Below are positions 34,416 through 43,653 of a stretch of 64,000 bases of DNA, in pieces; positions within the stretch are counted from its first letter, which is position 1, and the number at the start of each line of letters is the position of its first letter. The position numbers and the translations under genes were made by a program. Source of the stretch: Arthrobacter sp. fls2-241-R2A-200 (GTDB lineage: Bacteria; Actinomycetota; Actinomycetes; Actinomycetales; Micrococcaceae); the NCBI RefSeq assembly GCF_030209745.1, contig NZ_JARVRJ010000006.1, positions 62,001 through 126,000 on the forward strand, read 5' to 3'. The notes below the pieces were generated by a model. The model did not search any database. It was not told the origin of the DNA and was given only the letters and a program-made list of their open reading frames with translations.

Positions 34416-35103
34416 CAAGGCGATCGCTTAATCGGGCCGCCACCGACTCGAACCCTATGCTTCACACTCTCTTCACGGCATTTCTGTGTCTTCAACACTT
34501 CTTCCTGAACTAGAGAGCCAGGCCCTAGCCGGGCCCTTGCCCACCGGCGGGGAGGGCTCCGCCCTGGCCCAATATGGATGCGCCGCCATGTCCAGGCAGG
34601 CGACCTGCTTGGTACGGCACATCTATTCAGTTAGCCGCCGCGTACACTGGGGCGACCTGGGACGAGGCAATCGCGACGCTTTACAGCTAGCACAACTTCG
34701 ATACGTTACCCACGGCATTCCCGGGTTCTCGGTAAGAACAGGCGCCCGCAGTATGGCTGGTCCGCCCTGAGTGCCGCTAGTCGACACCATCCCTTAAGAA
34801 CGTAATTGGCGGGACGGCAACGTCCGAGTCCTCGCTATTCACCCATCCAGCAACAGAATCACGGTGCACCGCGGCCGGTTCCTCCGTCGGTTCAGTGCTT
34901 TGGTGGGTTCAAACTGGCGCATTCTCCCAGGCACCTCACATCGGCATAATTGGGCTCGTCGCACCCTGCGAGGGACGTTCAGGCGCCAGCGGTGCAACGA
35001 TGAACGCTGCATGGGGATGACCACACTGCCCCCAGACACGAACGACACCTGTTGCAACTGGCGCAGGCGCATGCTCAATGCGGATTTAGGCACACAAGCG
35101 CGG

Positions 35104-35119
35104 CGTTTCACGTGAAACA
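35104..35119. promoter_or_regulatory. parS site 2
   Basis: CGTTTCACGTGAAACA, one outer mismatch to the ParB-site consensus; the 14-bp core is intact. Confidence 0.93.
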
Positions 35120-35560
35120 TCTTGGGTGCACTCTCTGGCGCGGTAGCCCTCGGAGGTTAACGGCATCATGGGCTGAATCAAGCCTTAGACCATAACGCCC
35201 CGCCCAGTGCGTGGAGATGTCCTCGATGCTCTGTCATTCCGATTCATTAGTCACTTACGTAAAAGGCGCCGTCCCCGGTCCACCGAGGCGCACGACATGG
35301 CGCAGATGGAACCGCGGGAAGGCGCCATCGACCAGAAGCGACATTCGAATGCACTGTGCGCCCGGGTTAGCCGCCAAAGACGTTGGAAGCGGTGGACGGC
35401 CCACCAAACATTGTTCCAGCTGCTCTTCACACGGAGTGGGCCTTCAGCCGGGGTAGTGGTTAACCCGCCCCCAACCGAGCACGTACGGTGAGTGAAGGGC
35501 AGCGTACTTCGCGGCGGAATGCAAGCACGGTCATGTTCTGTGGGATCACCTACCTACCGC

Positions 35561-35576
35561 TGTTTCACGTGAAACT
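35561..35576. promoter_or_regulatory. parS site 3
   Basis: TGTTTCACGTGAAACT, one outer mismatch; 14-bp core intact. Confidence 0.93.
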
Positions 35577-35831
35577 GTGCCCTAAATGTACGCCGGGTTA
35601 GGCGGAAGCAGGGAACCACCAACGGGACCGCTACCGTGGCGAGCCTCGGACACAAACCACTGTGCTCGCAAAAGAGCGTTCAAATCAAGGTCTCCAGCCA
35701 CACGAACGGCTAGGCCCTCCGTGCCCCGGCATTCGTTACGCAACGGCACCGAGGCTGAGAGCCGATGCCGTGTCTGAGTAGTCGAAGACAACTTGCCCTC
35801 CGGTAGAACTTGCCCCGGCTGGCCACATGTA

Positions 35832-35847
35832 TGTTTCACGTGAAACA
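35832..35847. promoter_or_regulatory. parS site 4 (perfect consensus)
   Basis: TGTTTCACGTGAAACA within a 22-bp perfect palindrome (35829-35850). Only 42 bp from site 5, centre to centre. Confidence 0.95.
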
Positions 35848-35873
35848 TACTCAACCCTGAACACCGGTCCAAA

Positions 35874-35889
35874 CGTTTCACGTGAAACA
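35874..35889. promoter_or_regulatory. parS site 5
   Basis: CGTTTCACGTGAAACA; forms a closely spaced pair with site 4, four helical turns apart. Confidence 0.93.
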
Positions 35890-36744
35890 TACGCAGGCCC
35901 GGAGGTAGCGACCCGCACGAGGACACTCTGCCCAACCGAGCCGTGGGAGAGAGCCCGTGGGAACCTGGTCCTATGGGGCAGCGTCCGGGTGACCAATGGA
36001 TGTAGACCTGAGAGAGTCGTGCCTGACCACCGACCGGTGGTCGTGCCGCGCACTCAACCTCAAGATGAGCTGTCTCTACTCCACGGACACTCGCCGTCCG
36101 ACCGGTCGGGCCAAACAACGAAGAATGAGTCACTCCCACCGAACACGGCGCGAGCGGGCCCCTCCGACGGTCTGAAGCGACCACATGAACTCCAGAGGCC
36201 GCGTACCTAAATCCTGACTTAGGTACGGATGCATAGTCCCGGTTCTTGGCAGACTCGCGAAGCCCACAATGTCCCACCCCCCCCCGCATCCCAGGCATCC
36301 TCCGGCCGGAGGTGATGACCGGGCTGCACGGCCACAATGGTCCACAGCCGCCAACCGCGACATCCCCAACGGCGGGCCAGCTCCGACGGGCCAGAAACTT
36401 GCTGCAGAAGTGGCCTCGGATTGCGACGATCATCTCCCACGAAACAGACCAGTCTGTTCAGCGGTGCGGGTACGAAACAATCTGTGCCGCCTCAAGACAT
36501 CCGATCAATGCGCGCGGACGGACGTAGTTTGTACTGATCCTTTTCAGGGGAACAGTCGACTAGGGAGTTCCGGGGGGTTCCATTCACAAGGCGCCTTGGT
36601 CGCCGCCGCCGTCCAAAGCTTTGGGCTCACGACGAGATACAACATCCGAGACGAAACCGGGTACCGCCAAACGCGCCTATTAGATACAGATCAGTGTGCG
36701 AATCAGATGGCAGTCTCACCGCAACCATGAAATTGTGCACAGAC

Positions 36745-36765
36745 TTATCCACAAGCGTTTCCACA
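36745..36765 (+). promoter_or_regulatory. DnaA box (perfect) plus a half-matching box in the parS region
   Basis: TTATCCACA at 36745-36753 is a perfect DnaA box; GTTTCCACA at 36757-36765 is a two-mismatch neighbour on the same strand. The same pair of motifs occurs in the dnaA-dnaN gap at 46770-46787. Located about 8.4 kb from dnaA. Confidence 0.7.
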
Positions 36766-37106
36766 GCCTTCGTGAGGGCATAGTGAATACCGGCTTGTCC
36801 GGTCCTTCAGCCCCGCGCGCCAACGCCACTGGAGCGCCGGTCAGAGCGTCAATCCTCATCCTCAAGGGCGGCGGCTGCGCTGCGTTTTGGATGCAAAAGT
36901 ACGGAAACCTGCGTCTAAATGGCGCAAACTGAGCTATTTTGACCGAAACTCGGCGCGCTTGTCGGGAGACGCCAGCATGGCTAGTCGGAGGCGCGTGAAG
37001 AACACGGCGATCTCGTCGACGGCTGGTATAGCGGCTCTCCGTTGGCAACGGACGGGGCAGTTCGTCACCAATGGACCAGTCAGTATGCACAGGGTTTTCC
37101 CCAAAG

Positions 37107-37115
37107 TTATCCACA
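37107..37115 (+). promoter_or_regulatory. DnaA box (perfect) in the parS region
   Basis: TTATCCACA, flanked on both sides by AGGGTTTTCC repeats (37091-37100 and 37116-37125). About 82 bp from parS site 6. Confidence 0.7.
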
Positions 37116-37195
37116 GGGTTTTCCACCGGGCCCGAGGTGGACAACAAGGCTCTTGACCGGCCTACCCTAGAGCTATTCGGAGGCACCACGTGCAT

Positions 37196-37211
37196 CGTTT
37201 CACGTGAAACA
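37196..37211. promoter_or_regulatory. parS site 6
   Basis: CGTTTCACGTGAAACA; 14-bp core intact. Confidence 0.93.
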
Positions 37212-37739
37212 CTCAACCCTGTCGAGGGCTCCCGAATCCGGCGAGTTCCCGTGGCATGTGCTTCCGGGCTGCTGACCGTCTTTTGCCATTGGCTGGACTG
37301 CACCAAGGGTACACAGTCCATGCCGGACAACATCAGATGATTCATGCGACCCTACGCCTTGTACGTGCTTTCAGGTTCACTCCAGGATGCGGCTAGTTAG
37401 GCCTGCGCGAACGGGGCGCAGGACAGACGAACCCGACGACCACGGATCCGTAAGCCACCGCATATGGAGCTCCAAAGAACCTAAGTCTGAGCTTGGGCTG
37501 AGACCAACACTCATCCGGCACAAATTGCGGAGTAGCAGCGCACGGTCTAGTGGGACATCGAGAGCCCTTTCCATGGCTCAGAGAGAGGGTGCTGCTGCTC
37601 GTAGCTGCAGAACGCGCAGTCTCTGAGTCCACGAATCTGCCCTTGCTGAAGTGTGCCCTGGCAGATCTCATCCACGCGCTCGACCGCATCACCCGACGAG
37701 CCTGCCATGGGGGCGGCCAGCCGTGTTCCACCTGAAGCT

Positions 37740-38172
37740 CGCTGTGGGCGTCGGTAGATAGATCTGACAGCGGCTGCGAGGTAGTCCGGCCATATCCGCA
37801 CACCAGTACCTCCGGATTTGATCCCACATACGAGGGAGCCGGGAAACCGGGGAGTGATGGGTAATCCAGGGGGTACACGGCGACCATCGCGGCAACTCGT
37901 TGCTGGCGCCGATGGCCTCGCTTATGGCAAGACGGGCCGCCTCGACAGCAGCGTCCTGCTTCCCCATGGCGTTGGACGATTCCCCGTGTGCAGCGTTGAA
38001 GTGGCTGTCCACGGCTCATGATCCAGTGGGCCATGGCGAGGACACCTGGTGGGACCTCCACGGGCGCCTGCATAGCTCCTCTCCATGGGCGCGGCAGAGA
38101 TCCTGCAGCCGCGACCAAGGGTTCAAGGTCATAGACGAACTCGGGGGAGCTGCGAGCTACAGGACCGTGCAC
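37740..38172 (-). pseudogene. Possible remnant of a decayed coding region
   Basis: On the minus strand, about 55 codons from 38172 (with SSPEFVYDLEPLVAAAGSLP) continue, after a one-base shift near 38012, into a stretch with GC-rich third positions (VEAARLAISEAIGASNELP). A second frame change leads to VAVYPLDYPSLPGF. The pieces read like parts of one helical protein broken by indels. I recognise no family. It could also be chance in GC-rich DNA. Confidence 0.2.
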
Positions 38173-38338
38173 GTACCAAGACCCAACGGTGCCGGCGCCG
38201 CTTCCTTTGAAAGCCGAGATTCAACTCAGACACCGTAGATCGGCTCTGAATAACCAGACGGGCTGCTCGTCCTCGTCATCTGCAAAGCCTCACCCGCACC
38301 GTTACTGATATTGAACTCTCAGTAAGACCATCGCCCGA

Positions 38339-38354
38339 TGTTTCACGTGAAACG
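38339..38354. promoter_or_regulatory. parS site 7
   Basis: TGTTTCACGTGAAACG; one outer mismatch, 14-bp core intact. Confidence 0.93.
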
Positions 38355-38659
38355 CCATTGATACCTTGGTCATCCCGGGAATAGCGGGCTTGCCTGAGGG
38401 CCAGCAAAACACCATCTTGGTGTACGCGGACGTCGAGGTGCCGATGACTCGTCCATGGTGTTGTCAGCTCAGACGCCGTTGCAGTCCCGCGACACCCCGT
38501 GTTGGCGTGGGTTGTCGCGCCCTGACGGACCCGAACCATCGAGAAAGTGCCCGGCAGTCGAGCATCACGGGGCTGTTAAGGGACCAACGACTGAGGGGCC
38601 AACGACAGGGCGCAGAAAATGCCCATCGTTCCAGCCCTGTTGCGGGCGGAGCGGCCCAG

Positions 38660-38675
38660 TGTTTCACGTGAAACA
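38660..38675. promoter_or_regulatory. parS site 8 (perfect consensus)
   Basis: TGTTTCACGTGAAACA; sites 7, 8 and 9 are spaced about 300-320 bp apart. Confidence 0.95.
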
Positions 38676-38958
38676 TGCAGCCTCCCGATCCTTCTTTCAG
38701 GTAATCAATCACCGCGTCCTGGAATGATCAACCTTCTGGTACCCGATACCAAGATCTGAGGCGCCCCTGACACCTGGAGGCAGGGCTTAGTCCACGCCGT
38801 TTCCATCAGGGGGAGCACGGGGCTAGCCGCAGAACACCGCCCGTCGCTTGTACAAGCTCTCACTGAAGCCGGCCAATTGAATAGCCCGCATTTGGCAAAA
38901 CGGCCACGCCGTCGATACGAATGCCGGGTAGTATCCCACTCCCGCAGCAACTCATCAA

Positions 38959-38974
38959 TGTTTCACGTGAAACG
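38959..38974. promoter_or_regulatory. parS site 9
   Basis: TGTTTCACGTGAAACG; about 110 bp beyond the parB stop codon. Confidence 0.93.
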
Positions 38975-39086
38975 GCCACCGCTGTTACGAGACCTAGGGC
39001 GCGCAGCATGACCGCCCTTCCTGGCCAACACCCAAAGAAAAAGAAGGGCTGCCTGCAACAGACAGCCCCTCTCAAATCAAATAATC

Positions 39087-40259
39087 TTAGGCTTCGGCGC
39101 CAGGCCCGAGCACATCCATGATCCGGTTGAGATCTTCGACGCTGGCAAATTCGATACTAACCCTGCCCTTTCGAGCACCAAGGGTAATTTTTACGTTCGT
39201 GTCCAAGCGGTCAGACAACGATGAGGCCAGATAATCCAACCGCTCATGACGCGCGTTCGGCCTAGGAATCTTGCTCTTTTCAGGAGCTGTCGGATCTTGG
39301 TAGAGCGAGACGGCCTCTTCCGTTGCCCTAACGGACATACCCTCAGCAACGATCTTCTGAGCTAGGCGCTCCATGGCGGCCGCGTCGGGAAGTGCAAGCA
39401 GTGCCCGCGCATGGCCCGCCGAGATTACGTTCGCGGCGACCCTGCGCTGGACCAGCGGCGGCAGCTTCAGCAAACGGAGAGTGTTTGAAACTTGGGGTCT
39501 CGACCGACCAATGCGGTCAGCCAACTCCTCGTGAGTAGTTCCAAAGTCCTCTAACAATTGCTGATATGCCGCAGCCTCCTCCAATGGATTGAGCTGGCTC
39601 CGGTGGAGGTTCTCGAGAAGGGCATCACGAAGTAAGTCGTCATCTGTGGTATCCCGAACGATCGCGGGGATTGTTTCCAGGCCCGCGGCCTGAACCGCAC
39701 GCCATCGACGCTCGCCCATGACCAGCTCGTACGGTTCTCCACCCTTTTCGGTTGAAGTACGCACAACAATTGGCTGGAGGACGCCTATTTCCTTGACCGA
39801 GTGAACAAGCTCAGCCATGTCGTCTTCATCGAAGACGGAGCGAGGCTGCTTTCGATTGGGGTGTATATCCCCAACCGGTATTTCCGCGAAGCGAGCTCCG
39901 GGGACTTCCACTAATTCCACGCCCGCGTCAGTGCTGGCAGAAGACCGTGGCTCGGCGTCCTTTACGGTTGCGGGGCGGCTTGAGTCCTTTGGGGCTCGTT
40001 TTGCCGGCGCGCCCTTAGCTGCAGACGGCACCTTAGCAGCTGTAGCGGCAAGGGGCCTCGTCACGGACTCAGCCTTGGAGTCGTCGGCGGCCGGCGAGCC
40101 AGGTGAAACTTCCTCAGGCGATTCAACACTCTTGCGGGCTTCAGGAAAAAATAGATCCACCGGTCGGGAGGTCGTGACACCGCCGCTTTGGGCACCGGCC
40201 GGCGAGCTAGGAATGAGAGCCCCAAGACCCCTGCCGAGGCCCCTTCGCTTTTCGCTCAT
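39087..40259 (-). CDS. parB: Chromosome partitioning protein ParB
   Basis: A 390-residue CTP-dependent DNA clamp that loads at parS and organises the origin region. The N-terminus [16 protein letters not shown] is the ParA-interacting motif, followed by a long low-complexity linker (about 20-125). The N-domain has [16 protein letters not shown] and the CTP-binding GERRWRA; the helix-turn-helix is [19 protein letters not shown], and a short dimerisation domain ends the protein. The ATG at 40259, with GGAGGG upstream, is the start; a frame to 40391 adds an unrelated-looking extension. Its targets are the ten parS sites listed here, most just downstream of its own stop. Confidence 0.97.
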   Translation of the reverse strand: MSEKRRGLGRGLGALIPSSPAGAQSGGVTTSRPVDLFFPEARKSVESPEEVSPGSPAADDSKAESVTRPLAATAAKVPSAAKGAPAKRAPKDSSRPATVKDAEPRSSASTDAGVELVEVPGARFAEIPVGDIHPNRKQPRSVFDEDDMAELVHSVKEIGVLQPIVVRTSTEKGGEPYELVMGERRWRAVQAAGLETIPAIVRDTTDDDLLRDALLENLHRSQLNPLEEAAAYQQLLEDFGTTHEELADRIGRSRPQVSNTLRLLKLPPLVQRRVAANVISAGHARALLALPDAAAMERLAQKIVAEGMSVRATEEAVSLYQDPTAPEKSKIPRPNARHERLDYLASSLSDRLDTNVKITLGARKGRVSIEFASVEDLNRIMDVLGPGAEA

Positions 40260-40326
40260 GTAGTCATCCCTCCGATGGAAGCGTCGAGCACGGATCGGCC
40301 CAGACTGTTGCGGTGTTTCAAGAATT

Positions 40327-41316
40327 CTATCGTTCGGCGATTTCAGCGGCGGCTTCCATGTAGGAGAGGGCACCGCTGGATGATGGGTCATAGGTCATGA
40401 CCGTCTGCTGGTAGCTTGGTGCCTCGGAGATTCGAACGGAGCGGGGCACCACCGCGCTCAATACCTGATCTGGGAAGTGCTGCCTGACCTCAGACGCCAC
40501 CTGTGCTGCCAGATTGGTTCGGCCGTCATACATCGTCAAAAGAATCGTAGATACTTCGAGATCAGCGTTGAGATGCTTCTGAATCATCTCGATGTTCTTG
40601 AGAAGCTGGCTCAGGCCTTCCAGCGCGTAATACTCGCACTGTATAGGAATGAGGACTTCGCTGGCAGCGCAGAACGCGTTGACGGTGAGCAGACCCAGGC
40701 TCGGCGGGCAATCGATAAAGATGAAGTCCAACCGGTCCTCGCCGTTCTTCGCCCGTTCCTTGGCGTAGACGTCAATGGCCCGGCGGAGTCGCTGCTCACG
40801 AGCAACCAGCGAGACGAGTTCAATCTCGGCACCGGCCAAGTGGATCGTGGCCGGCGCACAGATCAGGTTAGGAATGTCGGGGCACTGAGCGACGACGTCC
40901 TTCAGTGGAAGATCATTAATGAGGACGTCGTAAATGCTGTCGACGTCGGCGTGGTGCTCGATGCCAAGAGCGGTCGATGCGTTGCCTTGGGGATCGATGT
41001 CGATAACAAGAACGTTAAGGCCGGCAGACGCCAAGGCCGCTGCGATGTTTACCGTTGTGGTGGTCTTACCCACCCCACCTTTTTGGTTGGAAACGGTGAA
41101 AATCCGCGTGCCATCGGGTTTGGGCAATTCCCGCCCGATCAGCCTCTCACGACGACGGGTCTCATTGGCCAACTGCCGCGCGATGGGGCTGGAGTCATCA
41201 ATGGAATCCATGACGTTTTGCGCTCCGTTTGAGGCGGTTTCACGTGAAACGGCAGCGTTCTCAACTGACTTGGTTTGCACTATTGCGGACTGAAGGGACG
41301 AAGAGGGCGTAGCCAT
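40327..41316 (-). CDS. parA: Chromosome partitioning ATPase ParA (Soj)
   Basis: A 329-residue Walker-type ATPase that moves ParB-parS complexes. The deviant Walker A is [18 protein letters not shown], Walker B lies in [18 protein letters not shown], and the DNA-binding C-terminal region is present. Residues 1-75 form an N-terminal extension ([15 protein letters not shown]...) that is encoded partly by a parS site (residues VSRET). Start is the ATG at 41316, but the ribosome site is weak, and an ATG at 41211 (MDSIDDSSP) or one further upstream at 41340 are alternatives. It forms an operon with parB 67 bp downstream. Confidence 0.95.
   Translation of the reverse strand: MATPSSSLQSAIVQTKSVENAAVSRETASNGAQNVMDSIDDSSPIARQLANETRRRERLIGRELPKPDGTRIFTVSNQKGGVGKTTTTVNIAAALASAGLNVLVIDIDPQGNASTALGIEHHADVDSIYDVLINDLPLKDVVAQCPDIPNLICAPATIHLAGAEIELVSLVAREQRLRRAIDVYAKERAKNGEDRLDFIFIDCPPSLGLLTVNAFCAASEVLIPIQCEYYALEGLSQLLKNIEMIQKHLNADLEVSTILLTMYDGRTNLAAQVASEVRQHFPDQVLSAVVPRSVRISEAPSYQQTVMTYDPSSSGALSYMEAAAEIAER
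41236..41251. promoter_or_regulatory. parS site 10, inside or just upstream of parA coding region
   Basis: GGTTTCACGTGAAACG with the 14-bp core intact. If parA starts at 41316 the site is translated as VSRET; if it starts at 41211 the site is in the leader, where ParB binding could autoregulate parAB. Confidence 0.92.
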
Positions 41317-41469
41317 GGCGCGAGCCGACCCTAAAGACATAAAGGGGGGGATTCGCTGCGTGGAGGTTTCACTACTGCCCACTGGTCGCACTCTCACTCT
41401 CATTCGGCGCTTGCTGCCGATCTCTAGCCTAACCGCTCAATCGCCGACACGCGGGAACTCGAACGGGAC

Positions 41470-42120
41470 CTACGGAGTCTTTCGGGGCTTGTTGACGATG
41501 ATCCTCACCACGGTGGTGGGTTCCTCCAAAAGCTCCTGTCCGCAAACCACAACTGACGTCTGCACGCCCCCGAGTTTCCGGATGACCTTCTTGGCTTTCT
41601 CAATCTCTTCTGCGGCGCTCCGCCCCTTGATGGCCACCACTTCTCCATGGCCATCCAATAACGGAATAGTCAGGCCAGCCAGATTCGCCAAGGCGGAAAC
41701 TGCCCGCGCGGTGACTACGTCCGCCGTCACCATTCCGACGGCGAGCTCAGCTCTGGTCCGCATGACAGTGACGTTATCCAGCCCGAGATCATCGACTACC
41801 TCTTGCAACCAAATGACGCGCCGCTCCAGCGGTTCGATCAGCGTCAGCTCCAAGTCCGGCCGGGCGATAGCAAGGCACAGCCCAGGCAGCCCGGCACCGG
41901 ATCCGACGTCGGCAACGTGACTGCCCGAAGGTATGGCAGACTCAATAACCGCGCAATTCAAAACGTGGCGGCTCCACAATCTCGGCACCTCACGCGGACC
42001 TATAAGCCCACGCTCAGTACCGGATGTGGCCAAGTGCTCCACGTAACGCTTGGCGAGATCCAAGCGTTCTCCGAATATCTTTTGGGCTGCTTCCAGCTCA
42101 GCTGCGGTGATATCAACCAT
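41470..42120 (-). CDS. rsmG: 16S rRNA (guanine-527-N7)-methyltransferase RsmG
   Basis: A 216-residue SAM-dependent methyltransferase acting on the 530 loop of 16S rRNA. The SAM-binding motif is VADVGSGAGLPGLCLAIARP; LIEPLERRVIWLQEVV (motif II) and VTARAVSALANLA (family R-A motif) follow. Start ATG at 42120, 6 bp after the end of the jag gene. It lies between parA and jag, the usual actinobacterial order. Loss of this gene gives low-level streptomycin resistance in other bacteria; here it is intact. Confidence 0.95.
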   Translation of the reverse strand: MVDITAAELEAAQKIFGERLDLAKRYVEHLATSGTERGLIGPREVPRLWSRHVLNCAVIESAIPSGSHVADVGSGAGLPGLCLAIARPDLELTLIEPLERRVIWLQEVVDDLGLDNVTVMRTRAELAVGMVTADVVTARAVSALANLAGLTIPLLDGHGEVVAIKGRSAAEEIEKAKKVIRKLGGVQTSVVVCGQELLEEPTTVVRIIVNKPRKTP

Positions 42121-42126
42121 GGGCCG

Positions 42127-42672
42127 TCAGTCGGCCGAGACGACGATGTGGCGGCCTGCCCCTTCGCCCTCCGACTCGGAAACAAACCCAAGCTCGGCCA
42201 CAGCGTCGTGAACGATCTTGCGCTCGTACGCGCTCATCGGTTCCAGGGCTACCGTCCCCCCGGCCTCCTTGACCTTGGCTACTGCGTCTTCGGCAATTTC
42301 CTGCAGAACGCCGGCGCGCTCCTTACGGTAACCGTTGATGTCCAACACCAAACGGGAACGATTCTCTGTTGCCGACAGAACAGCCAGGCGTGCCAGCTCT
42401 TGAAGCGCTTCGAGGACCTCCCCGTCGGGGCCCACGAGGCTATCCAGGGCATCGGACTCGTCGTCTGTGCCAATGGAGATGTATGTGCGCCCGTTGCGAA
42501 CCTCGATGTCGATATCGCCGTCGATATCAGCGATATCAAGAAGTTCCTCGAGGTAGTCCGCTGCGATATCGCCTTCCTCTTCCAGTCGGCTTGCAGTCTT
42601 GGACTGGCTTTCCTCCTGCGAATCCTCGTCGGTCACAGCGGTAACAACTTCTTCAGTGCTCTCGGCAGACAT
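42127..42672 (-). CDS. jag: Jag/KhpB-like R3H domain RNA-binding protein
   Basis: A 181-residue RNA-binding protein. Residues 1-30 are acidic; a KH-like domain (about 40-110) has DIDIEVRNGRTYISIG and LVLDINGYRKERA. The R3H domain at 120-181 carries the MSAYERKIVHDAV block with the R-x3-H spacing. The Jag-N domain found in firmicutes is absent. Its start overlaps the yidC stop (TAATG), so it is translationally coupled to the insertase. Family members help regulate cell wall synthesis and sRNA biology; the role in this organism is inferred. Confidence 0.93.
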   Translation of the reverse strand: MSAESTEEVVTAVTDEDSQEESQSKTASRLEEEGDIAADYLEELLDIADIDGDIDIEVRNGRTYISIGTDDESDALDSLVGPDGEVLEALQELARLAVLSATENRSRLVLDINGYRKERAGVLQEIAEDAVAKVKEAGGTVALEPMSAYERKIVHDAVAELGFVSESEGEGAGRHIVVSAD

Positions 42673-43637
42673 TACTTCTTCTTCCTGTTCTTGCGTTGTG
42701 GCTGGACGCGCTGAGCTCGAATGTCAGCTGCGGCAGTCGCAGCAGCAGCAGCCGCCTCGGCCTCGTCGTCGCGCTTCTTCCCGCCCAGCAGCGGCGGCAA
42801 TCCCTTGGCAGCGCGGCGCTGTTCAAGAGCCTTGGCGGCCGGTGAACCGGGGGTCGGCATGCGTCGGATAACGAAGAACTGCTGGCCCATGGTCCACAGG
42901 TTGGTGGTGGTCCAGTAGATGAGCACGCCGATGGGGAAGTTGATGCCACCAATGCCGAAGACGAGCGGCAGGATGTAAAGCATCATCTTCTGCTGCCGCA
43001 TGAAGGGGCTGGCCATGGCGTCCTCGGACATGTTCTTGGCCATGATCTGCTTCTGCGTGATGAACTGCGAAGCCGTCATGGCAACGATCATCACGAGGCT
43101 GAGGATCACAACGGAGACGTTGCCGCCATGCAACAACGCGGACGACAGCGGTGCTCCAAAGATGCTTGATTCGTCGAACTCAACTACCTGCTGGGCGCTC
43201 ATCGCTCCAATGCCGGTACCTGCGTTCTTGGCGCTTGAGATCCCTGAAAGTACCTGGAACAAGGCGAAGAAGAACGGCATCTGGATGAGCATGGGCAAGC
43301 AGGCCGAGAACGGGTTGGTGCCGTGGTGCTTGTAAAGCGCCATCTGCTCCTGCGCCATGGCCTGGCGGGAGAGCTGGTCCGTTTTGCCCTTGTACTTCGC
43401 CTGGAGTTTCTTCAGGTCCGGCTGCAAAAGCTGCATGCCGCGCTGGGCCTTGATCTGCTTGACGAAGACAGGAATGAGGGCTGCTCGGATCACCAACACC
43501 AAGCCGATGATGGAAAGAGTCCACGTCCAGCCGTTACCTGACGGCAAGCCGATGGTGCTCAACCCCTCATGGAAACCCACCATGATGATCGACACCAGCC
43601 ATTTGAACGGGAACAAGATTGTCCCAATGAAGTCCAT
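42672..43637 (-). CDS. yidC: Membrane protein insertase YidC
   Basis: A 321-residue Oxa1/YidC/Alb3 insertase. Five hydrophobic segments are seen; helix 2 contains the hydrophilic-groove Arg (VLVIRAALIPVFVKQIKAQR), followed by a coiled cytosolic hairpin (LQPDLKKLQAKYKGK). NPFSACLPMLIQMPFFFALF is a family signature. Like other Gram-positive YidC proteins it lacks the large periplasmic domain; no lipobox is visible. The C-terminal 60 residues are basic and probably bind the ribosome. Coupled to jag and 16 bp from yidD. Confidence 0.95.
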   Translation of the reverse strand: MDFIGTILFPFKWLVSIIMVGFHEGLSTIGLPSGNGWTWTLSIIGLVLVIRAALIPVFVKQIKAQRGMQLLQPDLKKLQAKYKGKTDQLSRQAMAQEQMALYKHHGTNPFSACLPMLIQMPFFFALFQVLSGISSAKNAGTGIGAMSAQQVVEFDESSIFGAPLSSALLHGGNVSVVILSLVMIVAMTASQFITQKQIMAKNMSEDAMASPFMRQQKMMLYILPLVFGIGGINFPIGVLIYWTTTNLWTMGQQFFVIRRMPTPGSPAAKALEQRRAAKGLPPLLGGKKRDDEAEAAAAAATAAADIRAQRVQPQRKNRKKK

Positions 43638-43653
43638 ACGATTTCCCTATTCC

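Larger units (their letters stand above)
34003..39086. other. Gene-poor parS-rich region between trxA and parB
   Basis: About 5.1 kb in which I cannot support any intact gene. Open frames up to about 280 codons exist on both strands, but they overlap one another, lack ribosome sites, run through palindromic parS sites and show no recognisable domain or consistent GC-rich third positions. The region holds nine parS sites, two perfect DnaA boxes and a short tandem repeat, so its role is probably chromosomal (ParB loading, condensation or replication control). Faint coding-like traces at 37.7-38.2 kb suggest part of it is decayed gene sequence. Confidence 0.6.

Noticed and set aside
35582..36433. 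283-codon open frame on the minus strand in the parS region
   Set aside because: No ribosome site, runs through two parS palindromes (read as MFHVK), no domain, overlapping frames of similar length on the other strand.
36716..37345. 209-codon open frame on the minus strand
   Set aside because: Covers DnaA boxes and a parS site, low-complexity translation, no ribosome site.
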